Shown here: piece by piece, positions 8,062 to 19,747 of the stretch
Numbering within the stretch: the stretch's first letter is position 1
Layout: each line of letters opens with the position of its first letter
NCBI RefSeq assembly: GCF_900170035.1
Contig: NZ_LT828554.1
Span: 26,016 to 84,343 of the forward strand
Source: Desulfamplus magnetovallimortis
Lineage (GTDB): Bacteria > Desulfobacterota > Desulfobacteria > Desulfobacterales > Desulfobacteraceae
DNA: 58,328 bases
Direction: 5' to 3'
Made by a program: the position numbers and the translations under genes
Notes under the pieces: generated by a model
What the model saw: the letters and a program-made list of their open reading frames with translations, nothing else
Databases searched by the model: none
What the model was told of the DNA's origin: nothing

Positions 8062-9702
8062 TTATTTGGAATGGTTTTTAATTTGATATCGTTTGAGCTT
8101 TTTGTATAACCCCTGACGTGTAATGCCAAGAAGCCTGGATGTCTGGGCAAGATTACCACCTGCTTCCTTAAGAGCTTTTCCTATAAGACTTGTTTCAAGT
8201 ATTTTTACCTGTTCCGGAATGGAAAGAGTTGATGGTTCCCTGCATTGTATCTGCGCTTCACAGGATTTCTGAAGTTCGGGAGAGCATTTATCTATAAATA
8301 TCATTTCCCCTGATGGAGTCAAAGCTATTAATCTTTCAACTTCTCTTCTGAGCTGGCGGATATTTCCAGGCCAGTGAAAAGCTTCAAACAGATTAAGCAC
8401 CTCTGGAGAAAATCCTGCAAGTTTCTTATTGAACTTTTTGCTTAATTCTTCAAGAAATGACATGGCAAGGGGAATTATATCCTCTTTTCTCTCCCTGAGA
8501 GGCGGAATCTGTATTTCAACAGAAAAAAGCCTGAAAAAGAGATCCTCCCTGAATCGTCCTTTTTTTATCTCTGTTCTTAAATCCTTGTTGGTAGCACATA
8601 TTATGCGAAGATCATATTTAATGACCTTGTTACCCCCAAGCCTGCACCCCTCGCCCTCCTGAATGGCACGAAGGAACTTTGGTTGAATGATAGCAGGCAT
8701 GTCAGCCACTTCATCAAGAAGAAGAGTTCCTCCGTTGGCCTCTTCAAATCTTCCTTTTTTTCTTTGATCCGCTCCTGTAAATGCCCCTTTTTCATAACCG
8801 AAAAATTCACTCTCCATGAGATTTTCAGGAATTGCAGCACAATTTACTGCGACAAGTGATTTATCCCTTCGTTCGCTTCCCTTGTGTATGAGACGGGCAA
8901 TAAGCTCCTTTCCGGTTCCGTTTTCACCCTGAAGAAGTACATTTACAGGAGTGTTGCAGACAAGTTTCACCATCTCCAGAACATCTTTCATGGCCGAACT
9001 TTCAGCAATAAAAGGGGTATCACGGAAATATTCTTTATCAAAACGCTCAACTTCAAAATTGAGCTGGCTTGATATTCTGATGATCTCCTGGTTGAGAATA
9101 ATGCTTTCTATGGACATGGAAAGAAAGTGTGCCACCTGCTCAAGCATTTCAAGATCCTGCTGGGAAAAAGAGTCCCATTCAGATTCCTTTTCCAAAATAT
9201 CTTTCTGATCATCTTTGAAAGCTTTTTTTCGTCCTTTTTTGTTAAGTATCTGAATTGCACCTGTTACCCCATAACCTGCAAGGCTTTTTATGGGTACACA
9301 CACCGTATTTCTTGTAATAAAGCCTGTCTGGGCATCCACCTCTGTATGAAAACCGTGTTGTTTATCAAGATTATTTCTGATAATCGGTACACCTGTTGAG
9401 ATAACTTCACCTGCAATGCTTCCCTTTCTTGGTGGCTGAATCTGCTTTTTATCAAGACCTGTTCCAAGCATGGAGCAAATTTTATCAGTGCCCATCTCTA
9501 TTATGTATATTGTACAGCGTTCAGTGCGCATAACCCTGGGGAGTATATCAATATAGAAACCAAGCAGATCTTCATAATTATCAACTGTCCATGCATTGGC
9601 AACACGATCCATTCTGACTCGTATTTCGGTCAGACGTTTACGGATCAACACTGATTCAATCAAGTACGATCTTTCATCTTCTGAGATAGACATATTTTCC
9701 AT
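8062..9702 (-). CDS. GAF-domain sigma54-dependent transcriptional activator (Fis-type HTH)
   Basis: 546-residue enhancer-binding protein. The N-terminal GAF sensor (about 25-205) is followed by a linker and an AAA+ domain with Walker A GENGTGKE (about 259-266), the sigma54 contact loop GAFTGA (about 305), Walker B GGTLLLDEVADM and an arginine-finger region FREDLFFRL. The C-terminus is a Fis-type HTH ending ITRQGLYKKLKRYQIK. The GAFTGA loop is intact, so it should remodel sigma54 holoenzyme. There is no receiver domain; the signal is probably a ligand or partner sensed by GAF. It is not in an operon, and its targets cannot be named from the window. No strong ribosome site precedes the ATG. Confidence 0.93.
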   Translation of the reverse strand: MENMSISEDERSYLIESVLIRKRLTEIRVRMDRVANAWTVDNYEDLLGFYIDILPRVMRTERCTIYIIEMGTDKICSMLGTGLDKKQIQPPRKGSIAGEVISTGVPIIRNNLDKQHGFHTEVDAQTGFITRNTVCVPIKSLAGYGVTGAIQILNKKGRKKAFKDDQKDILEKESEWDSFSQQDLEMLEQVAHFLSMSIESIILNQEIIRISSQLNFEVERFDKEYFRDTPFIAESSAMKDVLEMVKLVCNTPVNVLLQGENGTGKELIARLIHKGSERRDKSLVAVNCAAIPENLMESEFFGYEKGAFTGADQRKKGRFEEANGGTLLLDEVADMPAIIQPKFLRAIQEGEGCRLGGNKVIKYDLRIICATNKDLRTEIKKGRFREDLFFRLFSVEIQIPPLRERKEDIIPLAMSFLEELSKKFNKKLAGFSPEVLNLFEAFHWPGNIRQLRREVERLIALTPSGEMIFIDKCSPELQKSCEAQIQCREPSTLSIPEQVKILETSLIGKALKEAGGNLAQTSRLLGITRQGLYKKLKRYQIKNHSK

Positions 9703-9734
9703 TCTGATAAGAAGGGTTAAGTTTTTTTAAACTT

Positions 9735-9909
9735 TTCAAAATCGACATATTATTGCTTTTTCAGAAGTTATTGCAGTTGTCTGAACCAGGATATCCAGGA
9801 TGGATAGGATGCTCAGGATAGATAATCCTGCCTTATCCTGTTAATCTTGGATATCCTGATTCAGACAGTGTTGACAAAGCTCAAAAGATAATAGGTGTCG
9901 ATTTTGAGA
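9735..9909. mobile_element. MITE family A, copy 2
   Basis: Ends TCAAAATCGACATATTATTG and the complement of GGTGTCGATTTTGAGA. The inner hairpin is the GTCTGAACCAGGATATCC/ATATCCTGATTCAGAC pair. About 175 bp. It lies just upstream of the sigma54 activator start, so it may alter that promoter. Confidence 0.75.
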
Positions 9910-10001
9910 AACTTACATGGCTAATACCCGCCACAATCTAAGGAATGAAAGTCATTCCGGCTTGTTCAGTTAAGGAACTCTATCTAAGAAAGGGCTGAAT
10001 T

Positions 10002-11387
10002 TCAATAAATTTTTAAATTTGCAGGTAAAGGTAATCCTCCATGAAGCACTTCATTGATTCCAATATCAGTATAGGCTCCATTTGGGCGAACTGTTCCCCA
10101 GAAATCATTTGGAACATTGTAGGGTGCATTATCAAGGATGTTTAAGCCTGCATTTATGGCAGGAGAATCCTTCTGTAACTGAAAACCTGATACAATATCC
10201 TCCATCAAACCTGTTCCAACATCGGGAACTGTGGGTAAAACAAATCCGGGATTTTCGAAAATACTGTTTTGCTCAATAAGGATATCAACATCATTTTGGT
10301 TTTCTGAGGTCTCAACCTGATAGTATATATTGTAATCACTCTGAAAATTTTCAGGAATATAGCTGTAGGCACCATCAGACCACCGCCCTCTGTCCTGATA
10401 GACAGGTTTTCCATTGCTTTGCATGAAAATATTATTTATGACATAACAATCTTCGTTTCTGTCAAACCCGCCTGGCTGGGCTGAATAGAACTGAATCATG
10501 CAGCGATTTCCCTTATAGTTATAGAAAACATTATTATAAACATGGGCATTTTTTGCACCTGTAAAACCAAAGGCAGCATCGCCTGTACACCCTGCAAAAA
10601 TATTGTTTCTGGCAATGAAATTTTCACACGAAGGAAATACTGAAGGGCTTGCAGCACCGCATCCAACAGAGACATTTCCGTTGGGTTCCCCTGCAGAAGG
10701 TCCAAAGAGATTATTCTCCCAGAGGATATTTTTTGAACCTCCCTTGGCATATATAAGATAATCCCCTTTACGCTCCTGTGTATGGTAAATCCAGCATCCC
10801 CTGACAGTAACCCCGTTGGGTGCCGGATCTCCATAGATATCAATGCATTCCTGAAAAGATGTTCCATCTGTACGATGTGCAGGGTTAAATATAATACAGT
10901 TTTCAATCAATACATTGTCTGCCCCGACCTTGATGACATCGCAATCGTATGGAGCATTGTAAACCTTGCAGTTTTTTATCCATACATTGTTTGACCATAG
11001 CGGCCTTATCAGACCATCTCCGGCAGAACCCTGATTCCAGTCACCATAAATCTCGAACCCATCAATACCGCTGTTATTGTTTGTCAGGCGGACAGCGCTC
11101 TTATCACCGCTGTAAATGACAGCCATGTGTATGCCGTCCTCACTTACAAGTTCTGTACCTTCCTTTGGAGTCAGCCATGATTCAGCATAAATACCTGCCC
11201 TTACATGGATGGTGTCTCCGCTTGCAGAGCTTTCAATGGCGTGTTTTATTGTCTGATATGGAGAGCCTGATTTTCCTGTATTGCTGTTATCTCCATCTAT
11301 TGCAACATAGATGTCCCTTGCATAACAGGGGTATGAACATATACATATAATAGCACATATTTGTATAATTATTTTTTGCACGTTCAT
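10002..11387 (-). CDS. Secreted right-handed beta-helix (DUF1565-type) protein
   Basis: 461 residues. A signal peptide (about 1-23, ending CYA) is followed by IYVAIDGDNSNTGKSGSPYQ, the usual opening of DUF1565/pectate-lyase-like parallel beta-helix proteins. The rest is rich in Asn turns (NNVWIKNCKVYN, NNIFAG, NNVFYN) repeated at about 20-25 residue intervals, as in beta-helix coils. It is likely a polysaccharide-binding or polysaccharide-degrading surface protein; catalytic residues cannot be assigned. AAGGAG precedes the ATG. It is the only one of the four exported proteins here without a visible dockerin or cohesin. It lies 84 bp downstream of a dockerin protein on the same strand, so the two may be co-transcribed. 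Confidence 0.82.
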   Translation of the reverse strand: MNVQKIIIQICAIICICSYPCYARDIYVAIDGDNSNTGKSGSPYQTIKHAIESSASGDTIHVRAGIYAESWLTPKEGTELVSEDGIHMAVIYSGDKSAVRLTNNNSGIDGFEIYGDWNQGSAGDGLIRPLWSNNVWIKNCKVYNAPYDCDVIKVGADNVLIENCIIFNPAHRTDGTSFQECIDIYGDPAPNGVTVRGCWIYHTQERKGDYLIYAKGGSKNILWENNLFGPSAGEPNGNVSVGCGAASPSVFPSCENFIARNNIFAGCTGDAAFGFTGAKNAHVYNNVFYNYKGNRCMIQFYSAQPGGFDRNEDCYVINNIFMQSNGKPVYQDRGRWSDGAYSYIPENFQSDYNIYYQVETSENQNDVDILIEQNSIFENPGFVLPTVPDVGTGLMEDIVSGFQLQKDSPAINAGLNILDNAPYNVPNDFWGTVRPNGAYTDIGINEVLHGGLPLPANLKIY

Positions 11388-11471
11388 TGCAATATGCTCC
11401 TTAAAAAATCATCCAAGAAAAAATTGCTGACGAATTTTCCCCAGGTACTTGTAAACCTTAATATTTACTAT

Positions 11472-12746
11472 TTATGTTCCAAGTATGGCGTTTATTATGG
11501 ATATAACATCAAGGATATCAAGTGTGCTGTCGCTGTTCATATCGGCATTGATAAAACCGTCTCCGGTTAGATCATTTATACCTGTAATGTGGTTGATACA
11601 GGTTGTAATATCAAGAATATTTACAATGTTATCAAGATTGGCATCACCCGGCATAAGAGGAGGAGTGCCTGAAGGTGTCAGAACAAAGCCTCTTTTTATT
11701 CCATTTTCTGTGCCATATCCAACTATCTGGCCTATTTCATTTATATATCTTGCAAATTCCAGAACAGCACCGGATCCAGCCGGAATCATATCATTAAGGT
11801 CGCTTAAGCTTCCGTCTGCCTCAAGGATAAATGCGTGATATAAAGGTTCATCAGCATCTGAATCCCACATAGCCCCTACCATGCTTCCGTCGCTGTTTAT
11901 TCCATATATTTCGCCATATGGAAATGCTGCTGTCATAATAACGGGAGCAGGAACTGCTGTGGAACCGCTCCATATATATGGCAGTGACTTATTTGTTGCT
12001 GAAATAACGTGTCCTCCTATCAGACAACTGTCATTAATAACAGTTGCATACCACTCTCCGGATGAAAGTGAAGTGTTTATTTCAAGGGCAACCATGCCAT
12101 CTGTGCTGCTGTAAATAAATGGACGGTAATTCCATGAGCTGTCATGGGCAATACCTACCACATCGCCATAGTTGTTTATAGAGTAGGCAATACTGTAGCC
12201 GTTACCATATGCTCCTGAATTGTTAAGGGTTCCAAGATCCTGAAATCCTGATACAGTATCATATAAAAATGCATGAAAAACATATCCAAGGGAGGTTTCT
12301 GGAATATCTGCCATTCCAACAACCCTTCCGGAATCATCCATTCCATAGGCACTGCTGCTGTCGCCGGTGACATTTCCATCATGTATATCAACAAGACTTC
12401 CTGTCTCGCTGTCCCATATAATGGCATGTTTATTGTTATCTGCATCTGTTGAGTAGCCGCTGACAAGCCCTTCATCGTTTATGTGCCAGGTGCTGCTTTT
12501 GGTTGCATCGGAAATTGGAGGCAATCTGTTGAGAGTTGTTCCGTCCCAGACAAAAGCCTGAATTTTCCCTGAAGAGTCATCCATTCTGCCGACAACCTTG
12601 CCGCTGTTGTTGATGCCGTATGCCCGTGTGCTTTCGTAACCTGTATCAGGCTGAATAAACTGAAGTTCATATGTCTGGGCAAAAGCCGTTCCTGCTACCA
12701 TAAGAAATACAAGGCTTAAAATACTCCTCTTCATGATATTTTTCAT
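11472..12746 (-). CDS. Secreted HAF-repeat protein with C-terminal type I dockerin
   Basis: 424 residues. Signal peptide (about 1-23, ending AFA). The body consists of HAF-type extracellular repeats, seen as recurring INNSGKVVG, INDEGLVSG, MDDSGRVVG, INNYGDVVG and INEIGQIVG followed by AFxW/AFIY segments, probably a beta-propeller. After a short Pro linker the last 62 residues form a dockerin: two calcium loops (DANLDNIVNILD and DMNSDSTLDILD), each followed by a helix. It should be held at the surface by a cohesin; a cohesin gene starts 230 bp upstream. Ribosome site AAAGGA before ATG. Confidence 0.87.
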   Translation of the reverse strand: MKNIMKRSILSLVFLMVAGTAFAQTYELQFIQPDTGYESTRAYGINNSGKVVGRMDDSSGKIQAFVWDGTTLNRLPPISDATKSSTWHINDEGLVSGYSTDADNNKHAIIWDSETGSLVDIHDGNVTGDSSSAYGMDDSGRVVGMADIPETSLGYVFHAFLYDTVSGFQDLGTLNNSGAYGNGYSIAYSINNYGDVVGIAHDSSWNYRPFIYSSTDGMVALEINTSLSSGEWYATVINDSCLIGGHVISATNKSLPYIWSGSTAVPAPVIMTAAFPYGEIYGINSDGSMVGAMWDSDADEPLYHAFILEADGSLSDLNDMIPAGSGAVLEFARYINEIGQIVGYGTENGIKRGFVLTPSGTPPLMPGDANLDNIVNILDITTCINHITGINDLTGDGFINADMNSDSTLDILDVISIINAILGT

Positions 12747-12850
12747 TTTTGTTTCCTTTATCTATACTGTTACTGTTAATAACAGTCTGTCCGAAATCAC
12801 TTGTTAATTCTCTACCCCTCTCCCGACATTCTCCCGACATTGAGTACTTT

Positions 12851-12875
12851 GGGGACAGATTTTAAATCTGTCCCC
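12851..12875. repeat. Palindrome GGGGACAGATTT-T-AAATCTGTCCCC
   Basis: A perfect 25-nt hairpin with 12-bp arms between the cohesin and dockerin genes, followed by short direct repeats (TCCCCGTTGTTG and GTTGAAAAG-GTTCTT). This type of palindrome is widespread near REP-associated transposases in other genomes. No transposase is present here. On the minus strand it lies between two co-directed genes and could act as an attenuator or terminator. Confidence 0.65.
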
Positions 12876-12972
12876 GTTGTTGTGTCCCCGTTGTTGAAAA
12901 GTGTTCTTGAATGTTGAAAAGCGTTCTTTAAAAGGGAAAATTATATCGCGATTATTCCTTAATGCAAACTTC

Positions 12973-14073
12973 TTAATCGACAAAACCAAAATTGGTTACC
13001 TGAAAAAGAAGATCATCCTCGTCTGCATAAAGATAATCAAAATCAATCCATATCTGCATTGTTCCAAAAAGTGTCTCAAAATTAACCCTTGGAATTTGAA
13101 GCTCAAGTGCATCATTGAGAGAGGCTGACTGGCATGATGTATCAAGGTCTTCATCATCAATAATGCCGAAGTTGCTTACCATGAAAACGATGCTGTCCTC
13201 AAATTCAGGAACATATTCAAATTCCACCCACAGACCGAAAGCTCCGAAAAGTGTCTGATAAAGAAGCTGTGGTACCTGAAGTAGAAGGTCATCTGTCAAA
13301 ACCGCAGGGTCACAAAGACTTGCGGAAGTTACAGTTACATTAAGGCTTACTTGATCTCCGTTACTATCTATAACATTGATGATTGTGCTTCCACCGGCAA
13401 TGCCGTTAACGGTTATCTGCCCTTCTGAAGCAAGCGAAGATGGCTGTACAGACGCTACACTGCTGTTGTTGCTTATAATTGAATAAGGTGCAGTTCCTCC
13501 GGAAATCATTGCTGTTTTTGAACTTCCCTGGGCAATGGAAAGAGATGCAGGATTTAAAGAAAGATCAGCCGGAGAATCTCCCTGGACTGTAACAAAACCT
13601 GTTGTTACACCGACCGTAACTGACTGGGCATCAATATTTGGAACCATAACCTGCTCAAGTGATATTTCGTAAGCTCCCTGTGCTGCGCCATCCTTTATTC
13701 TGAAGCTTAATTCAACGAGGTCACCATCTGCAATGACATTTCGGTTCATTCCCACAATAAGACAGCGTACTGTATCACTTGCTGGAGAAGATGAGCTTAA
13801 ATCTTTATCCGCAGCATCTGCTGCACTGCCAATGGTTGCAGATTGAAATGTAAGTTTAGAATCATCAAATATTACATCAAACTGGGCACCGGCAACATTG
13901 TTGCTGCCTCCACCCTGCAATGAAACTGATACGACAATATCGTCTCCAGGGAAACCACTTACATTTTCTACAACAAGATCTGTTGCATATGCTGAAGCAG
14001 ATATGCAAAACATCATAATAAAGATAAAAGATATAATTCCCATGAACGATCTGTAATTTCTGCCCTCTTTCAT
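12973..14073 (-). CDS. Secreted cohesin-domain protein (scaffoldin-like)
   Basis: 366 residues. Signal peptide (about 1-30). Residues about 31-155 read as a cohesin: LVVENVSGFPGDDIVVSVSL, then NVAGAQFDVIFDDSKLTF and a later VELSFRIKD strand, the usual jelly-roll order. Next is an Ig-like (Big2-type) domain at about 165-250. The last 110 residues are two copies of a module of about 55 residues (LLLQVPQLLYQTLFGAFGLW... and LELQIPRVNFETLFGTMQIW...), each ending FxVxNFG. AGGAGG precedes the start. With dockerin proteins on both sides it is the likely anchor or adaptor of a cohesin-dockerin assembly. How it attaches to the cell is not visible; the C-terminal modules may bind the envelope. Confidence 0.8.
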   Translation of the reverse strand: MKEGRNYRSFMGIISFIFIMMFCISASAYATDLVVENVSGFPGDDIVVSVSLQGGGSNNVAGAQFDVIFDDSKLTFQSATIGSAADAADKDLSSSSPASDTVRCLIVGMNRNVIADGDLVELSFRIKDGAAQGAYEISLEQVMVPNIDAQSVTVGVTTGFVTVQGDSPADLSLNPASLSIAQGSSKTAMISGGTAPYSIISNNSSVASVQPSSLASEGQITVNGIAGGSTIINVIDSNGDQVSLNVTVTSASLCDPAVLTDDLLLQVPQLLYQTLFGAFGLWVEFEYVPEFEDSIVFMVSNFGIIDDEDLDTSCQSASLNDALELQIPRVNFETLFGTMQIWIDFDYLYADEDDLLFQVTNFGFVD

Positions 14074-14170
14074 TATTAAATCCTCCTGTTTTTCGTTATT
14101 TCCTGAACGGAAGTTTTACCTGCTCCTTAATGGAGACAGGCTCTTGTCCCCTAATAGAATAGAAACTTAA

Positions 14171-14246
14171 ATTTTGTCTCTTCATGGAAAAAGAGATCTT
14201 GTCTTCCCATGAAAACAGAATTTTGTCTCCCCATGGAAACAAGAAT
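14171..14246. repeat. Short degenerate tandem repeat upstream of the cohesin gene
   Basis: Three copies of a unit of 23-27 bp around TTTTGTCTCCCCATGGAAAC in the region just upstream of the cohesin gene start (gene on minus strand). Confidence 0.55.
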
Positions 14247-14596
14247 TGACAATTAACTGGTTCAACATGGGATATGATGAAGAGCAAAGAGTGTGCCGAT
14301 GAAAAATATCCGTGAATGAATTTATAAAAAAGAAGTTAACAGGAAAATTCCATATTCAAATTAATTTTTACAATGGAGAGCTATTAGTTCGCAACATACT
14401 GTTTTTAATATCAATTTTTTCTATTATAGTTCTAAAATAAAAGCATTATAAAATTAATAATATAAATTTATTTTTCATACCCACCATTTTTGATTACATG
14501 ATTTTTTTACAATACCCATTGAAATCAGTAAACTAACTTTACAGGTAAGTATTTTGTGTTTACATCTATTTTCAAATATTGGGCCAGCTCGTCATT

Positions 14597-14706
14597 TAAC
14601 AATGCCTTAGTTCTCCTTTTAACAATGCCTTAGTTTATACTTTTAACAACGACTTAGTTCGTCTTTTAAAAACGACTTAGTTTGTACTTTAAACAAAGCC
14701 TTAAAC
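14597..14706. repeat. 23-24 bp tandem repeat, 5 copies, in a 950-bp gene-free gap
   Basis: Units start near 14597, 14620, 14644, 14667 and 14690, with consensus close to TTAACAAYGMCTTAGTTYRT. The gap 14074-15023 separates two divergent exported-protein genes. Apart from this array and the repeat at 14171 it is AT-rich; no gene or RNA was recognised. Confidence 0.7.
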
Positions 14707-15023
14707 AGTATTTTGAGTTATAGTGATTTTCCATATCAAAAACAGTGGATCAAAAAAATATGTAAATCATGTTTACCCCATAATCTACCATTAAATGCCT
14801 CTACTTATCTTTAGACTCCCGTAAAACTCCCATTAATAACAAATTATGATTAAAAAATAACATGGCATATCCTTTGCTGTTAACTCATTCTGTCTCTTGA
14901 TGCTTCACCTTAAAAGAAGAGAAAAGACCTATTGCTTTATCAATAAGCAGTTAATTTTACATTTAGACTTAAGTTTTGATAAAGCTCCATGCACTTTAAT
15001 TTCATCGTAAAAAGGAGAAAAAA

Positions 15024-16895
15024 ATGAAAAAAATTGCAACACTCTTAACCATGTGCTTTTTTTCGGTACTCTTCATTATCTCAAATGTTCAGGCAGTTGT
15101 TCCTGAAGCCACCATAATTGACCACACATACACCCCAATAGAGCAAATACCGGAATCAGCTATCCTGAACGCAAAACAGAACCTTCATATTGCCTATGGC
15201 CATACATCCCATGGCAGCCAGTTAACAACCGGAATGTCAGCCCTTGTGGGTTTCATGAACAATCTGGGATATCCCCAGAACCTTTATGCATATAATTCAG
15301 GGGGATCCGGCGGAGCCCTTGACTTAAGGGATTCACCCTTTTCCGGAGCATCTGATCTTGGCAATCCCAACAGGAGTGCATGGGCAACAGCAACAAGAAA
15401 CTACCTTGATGCAAATCCAGATATAAATGTAATTATATGGTCATGGTGCGGACAGGTAAGCGGCTCTGAATCAGATATTGATCTCTATCTTGATCTTATG
15501 AATACCCTGGAAGGAGAGTATCCGGATGTTCGATTTGTATATATGACAGGTCACCTTGACGGCAGTGGAGAGACAGGGACTGTACATCAGCGGAACGAGC
15601 AGATACGTGATTACTGCATGTTAAACGGAAAGACTCTTTTTGATTTTGCAGATATTGAAAGTTACGATCCTGACGGTCAGATAAACTACATGTCGCTGAT
15701 GGCAAATGACAACTGTGACTACGACAGTGACGGCAACGGTTCAAGGGATAGCAACTGGGCACAGGAGTGGCAGAATTCACACGTTGAGGATGTTGAATGG
15801 TATTCATGCACTTCCGCCCATTCACAGCCTTTAAATGCAAACCAGAAGGCATATGCAGCCTGGAATCTCTGGGCCAGAATCGCAGGCTGGGACGGCGGAG
15901 CTGTAGAAGAGGATTATGAGGCACCTTCTGTACCGGAAATTCTTTCGATTGAAGCAATTTCAGCAACCCAGATTGATCTTTCATGGTCAGCATCAACAGA
16001 TAACATAAGGGTTGCAGGATATCGCATATACAGGGACGGTAACCTGATCACAGCAGTCAGCTCCGGATATACTGAATACCAGGATACAGACCTTGAACCA
16101 TCAACCCTTTATACTTATCGTGTTTCAGCATTTGACTCTTCAGGAAACGAATCCGGCCTTTCTGATTCTGCATCTGCGACCACACTTGAAACTTCCCAGG
16201 AAACCTTTACTATTAAACTTGAAGGAATAGATGCAATTGACGATGCATTTCTTCTGTCACGCTGCCCTGACACCAATTTTGGAACAACCAAATACACTTC
16301 GGGCCCATACGATTTTATTATAAAATTCAATCTGCCTTCAGAGATTCTTTTTAAAAACATAATTGAAGCAAAAGCTTACTTTTATGTTTACAGTCAGTCA
16401 GGATATGCCGAGGATCAATATCTTAATTTTTATAAAGTAAACTCTGACTGGGCTGAAAACACAGTTACCTGGAACAATTCCGTTAATAATTATGACAGTT
16501 CCGCAACTGTTGCGCAGGTTCTCCACCCAAGCGGCTCTCCAAGCCATGAATATTATCCCCCTGCTGATATTACAGAACAGGTACAGCGCTGGGCAGACGG
16601 AATTGACGAAAATTATGGCCTTCGTCTTAAAAATGAAGGTCAGACTTTCATACACCTGAAAGCAAGCGAATATTCTGTGGGACCATATATTGAGATAACC
16701 TATTCGGAAATTGAAGAGAATAACATGGATATAAACGGCGATGGAACTGTTGATGTGCTGGATATCATGGCATGTATCAATGTGGTTCTTGGCACAGAGA
16801 CTTCGCCTGACATTGTGGCTGCTGCAGATGTTAACAATGATGGAAGTGTGAGTATTATTGATGTGATGGAAATCATTGACACTATTCTAGGATAA
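15024..16895 (+). CDS. Secreted SGNH-like/FnIII/DNRLRE protein with C-terminal dockerin
   Basis: 623 residues. Signal peptide (about 1-24). Residues about 35-290 form an alpha/beta domain resembling SGNH-hydrolase folds (YGHTSHGSQLTTG near the start, VIIWSWCGQVSG and VYMTGHLDG in the middle). The catalytic residues are not certain, and it may be a non-hydrolytic relative. A fibronectin type III domain follows at about 300-390, then a DNRLRE/CBM96-type domain at about 395-560 (AFLLSRCPDTNFG, YDFIIKFNLPSE, WAENTVTWNN, GLRLKNEG). The last 60 residues are a type I dockerin with DINGDGTVDVLD and DVNNDGSVSIID calcium loops. GGAG ribosome site before the ATG. It belongs functionally with the cohesin protein encoded divergently 950 bp away; a polysaccharide or glycoconjugate target is likely. 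Confidence 0.85.
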   Translation: MKKIATLLTMCFFSVLFIISNVQAVVPEATIIDHTYTPIEQIPESAILNAKQNLHIAYGHTSHGSQLTTGMSALVGFMNNLGYPQNLYAYNSGGSGGALDLRDSPFSGASDLGNPNRSAWATATRNYLDANPDINVIIWSWCGQVSGSESDIDLYLDLMNTLEGEYPDVRFVYMTGHLDGSGETGTVHQRNEQIRDYCMLNGKTLFDFADIESYDPDGQINYMSLMANDNCDYDSDGNGSRDSNWAQEWQNSHVEDVEWYSCTSAHSQPLNANQKAYAAWNLWARIAGWDGGAVEEDYEAPSVPEILSIEAISATQIDLSWSASTDNIRVAGYRIYRDGNLITAVSSGYTEYQDTDLEPSTLYTYRVSAFDSSGNESGLSDSASATTLETSQETFTIKLEGIDAIDDAFLLSRCPDTNFGTTKYTSGPYDFIIKFNLPSEILFKNIIEAKAYFYVYSQSGYAEDQYLNFYKVNSDWAENTVTWNNSVNNYDSSATVAQVLHPSGSPSHEYYPPADITEQVQRWADGIDENYGLRLKNEGQTFIHLKASEYSVGPYIEITYSEIEENNMDINGDGTVDVLDIMACINVVLGTETSPDIVAAADVNNDGSVSIIDVMEIIDTILG

Positions 16896-16902
16896 AAGCT
16901 GC

Positions 16903-16935
16903 TTTTTCCCTGTCCATTGCTGGACAGGGAAAAAA
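16903..16935. terminator. Bidirectional intrinsic terminator
   Basis: TTTTTCCCTGTCC-ATTGCT-GGACAGGGAAAAA: 13-bp arms with T/A runs on both sides. It sits 8 bp after the dockerin gene stop and 26 bp after the end of convergent gyrB, so it can serve both transcripts. Confidence 0.9.
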
Positions 16936-16960
16936 TAATACAAAACAGAGAACTAAAAAA

Positions 16961-19464
<2,504 letters not shown>

Positions 19465-19510
19465 TAAACACCTTTATGACTGACGAGTAAATAAGCAACA
19501 GGACATAAAT

Positions 19511-19705
19511 TTATAGTATAGGAATTTCCATTTTATCTCCTGCAAAAGCAAGTGGTTATGGAAAAGCCCGCCCGAAGGGCGCTAAGTTCATAGTATGGGA
19601 ATTTCAATCTTATCCAGTGCAGAAGCAATAGATATTTGTATCCATTTCCATGGTAAACAGGCATGATTGATTACGTATCAATAACCCCAAATATAAAAAT
19701 GATGA
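19511..19705. repeat. Dispersed repeats D (two copies) and C (one copy) between gyrB and dnaN
   Basis: Two direct copies of a unit of about 43 bp near TATAGTATAGGAATTTCCAT...CCTGCAAAAGCAA (19511-19553 and 19587-19631), separated by a GC-rich hairpin GCCCGCCC-GAA-GGGCG. One family C copy follows at 19635-19705, containing ATTGATTACGTATCAAT. A further D-like copy lies at about 21265-21345 and a partial reverse copy at 29684-29722. Confidence 0.6.
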
Positions 19706-19747
19706 CATAAATCAACTTTTGTCCTTATACTTAAAACGGGTGCAAAA

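Noticed and set aside
14597-14706. CRISPR-like regular array
   Set aside because: Units are contiguous tandem repeats without unique spacers of constant length, and no cas gene is present.
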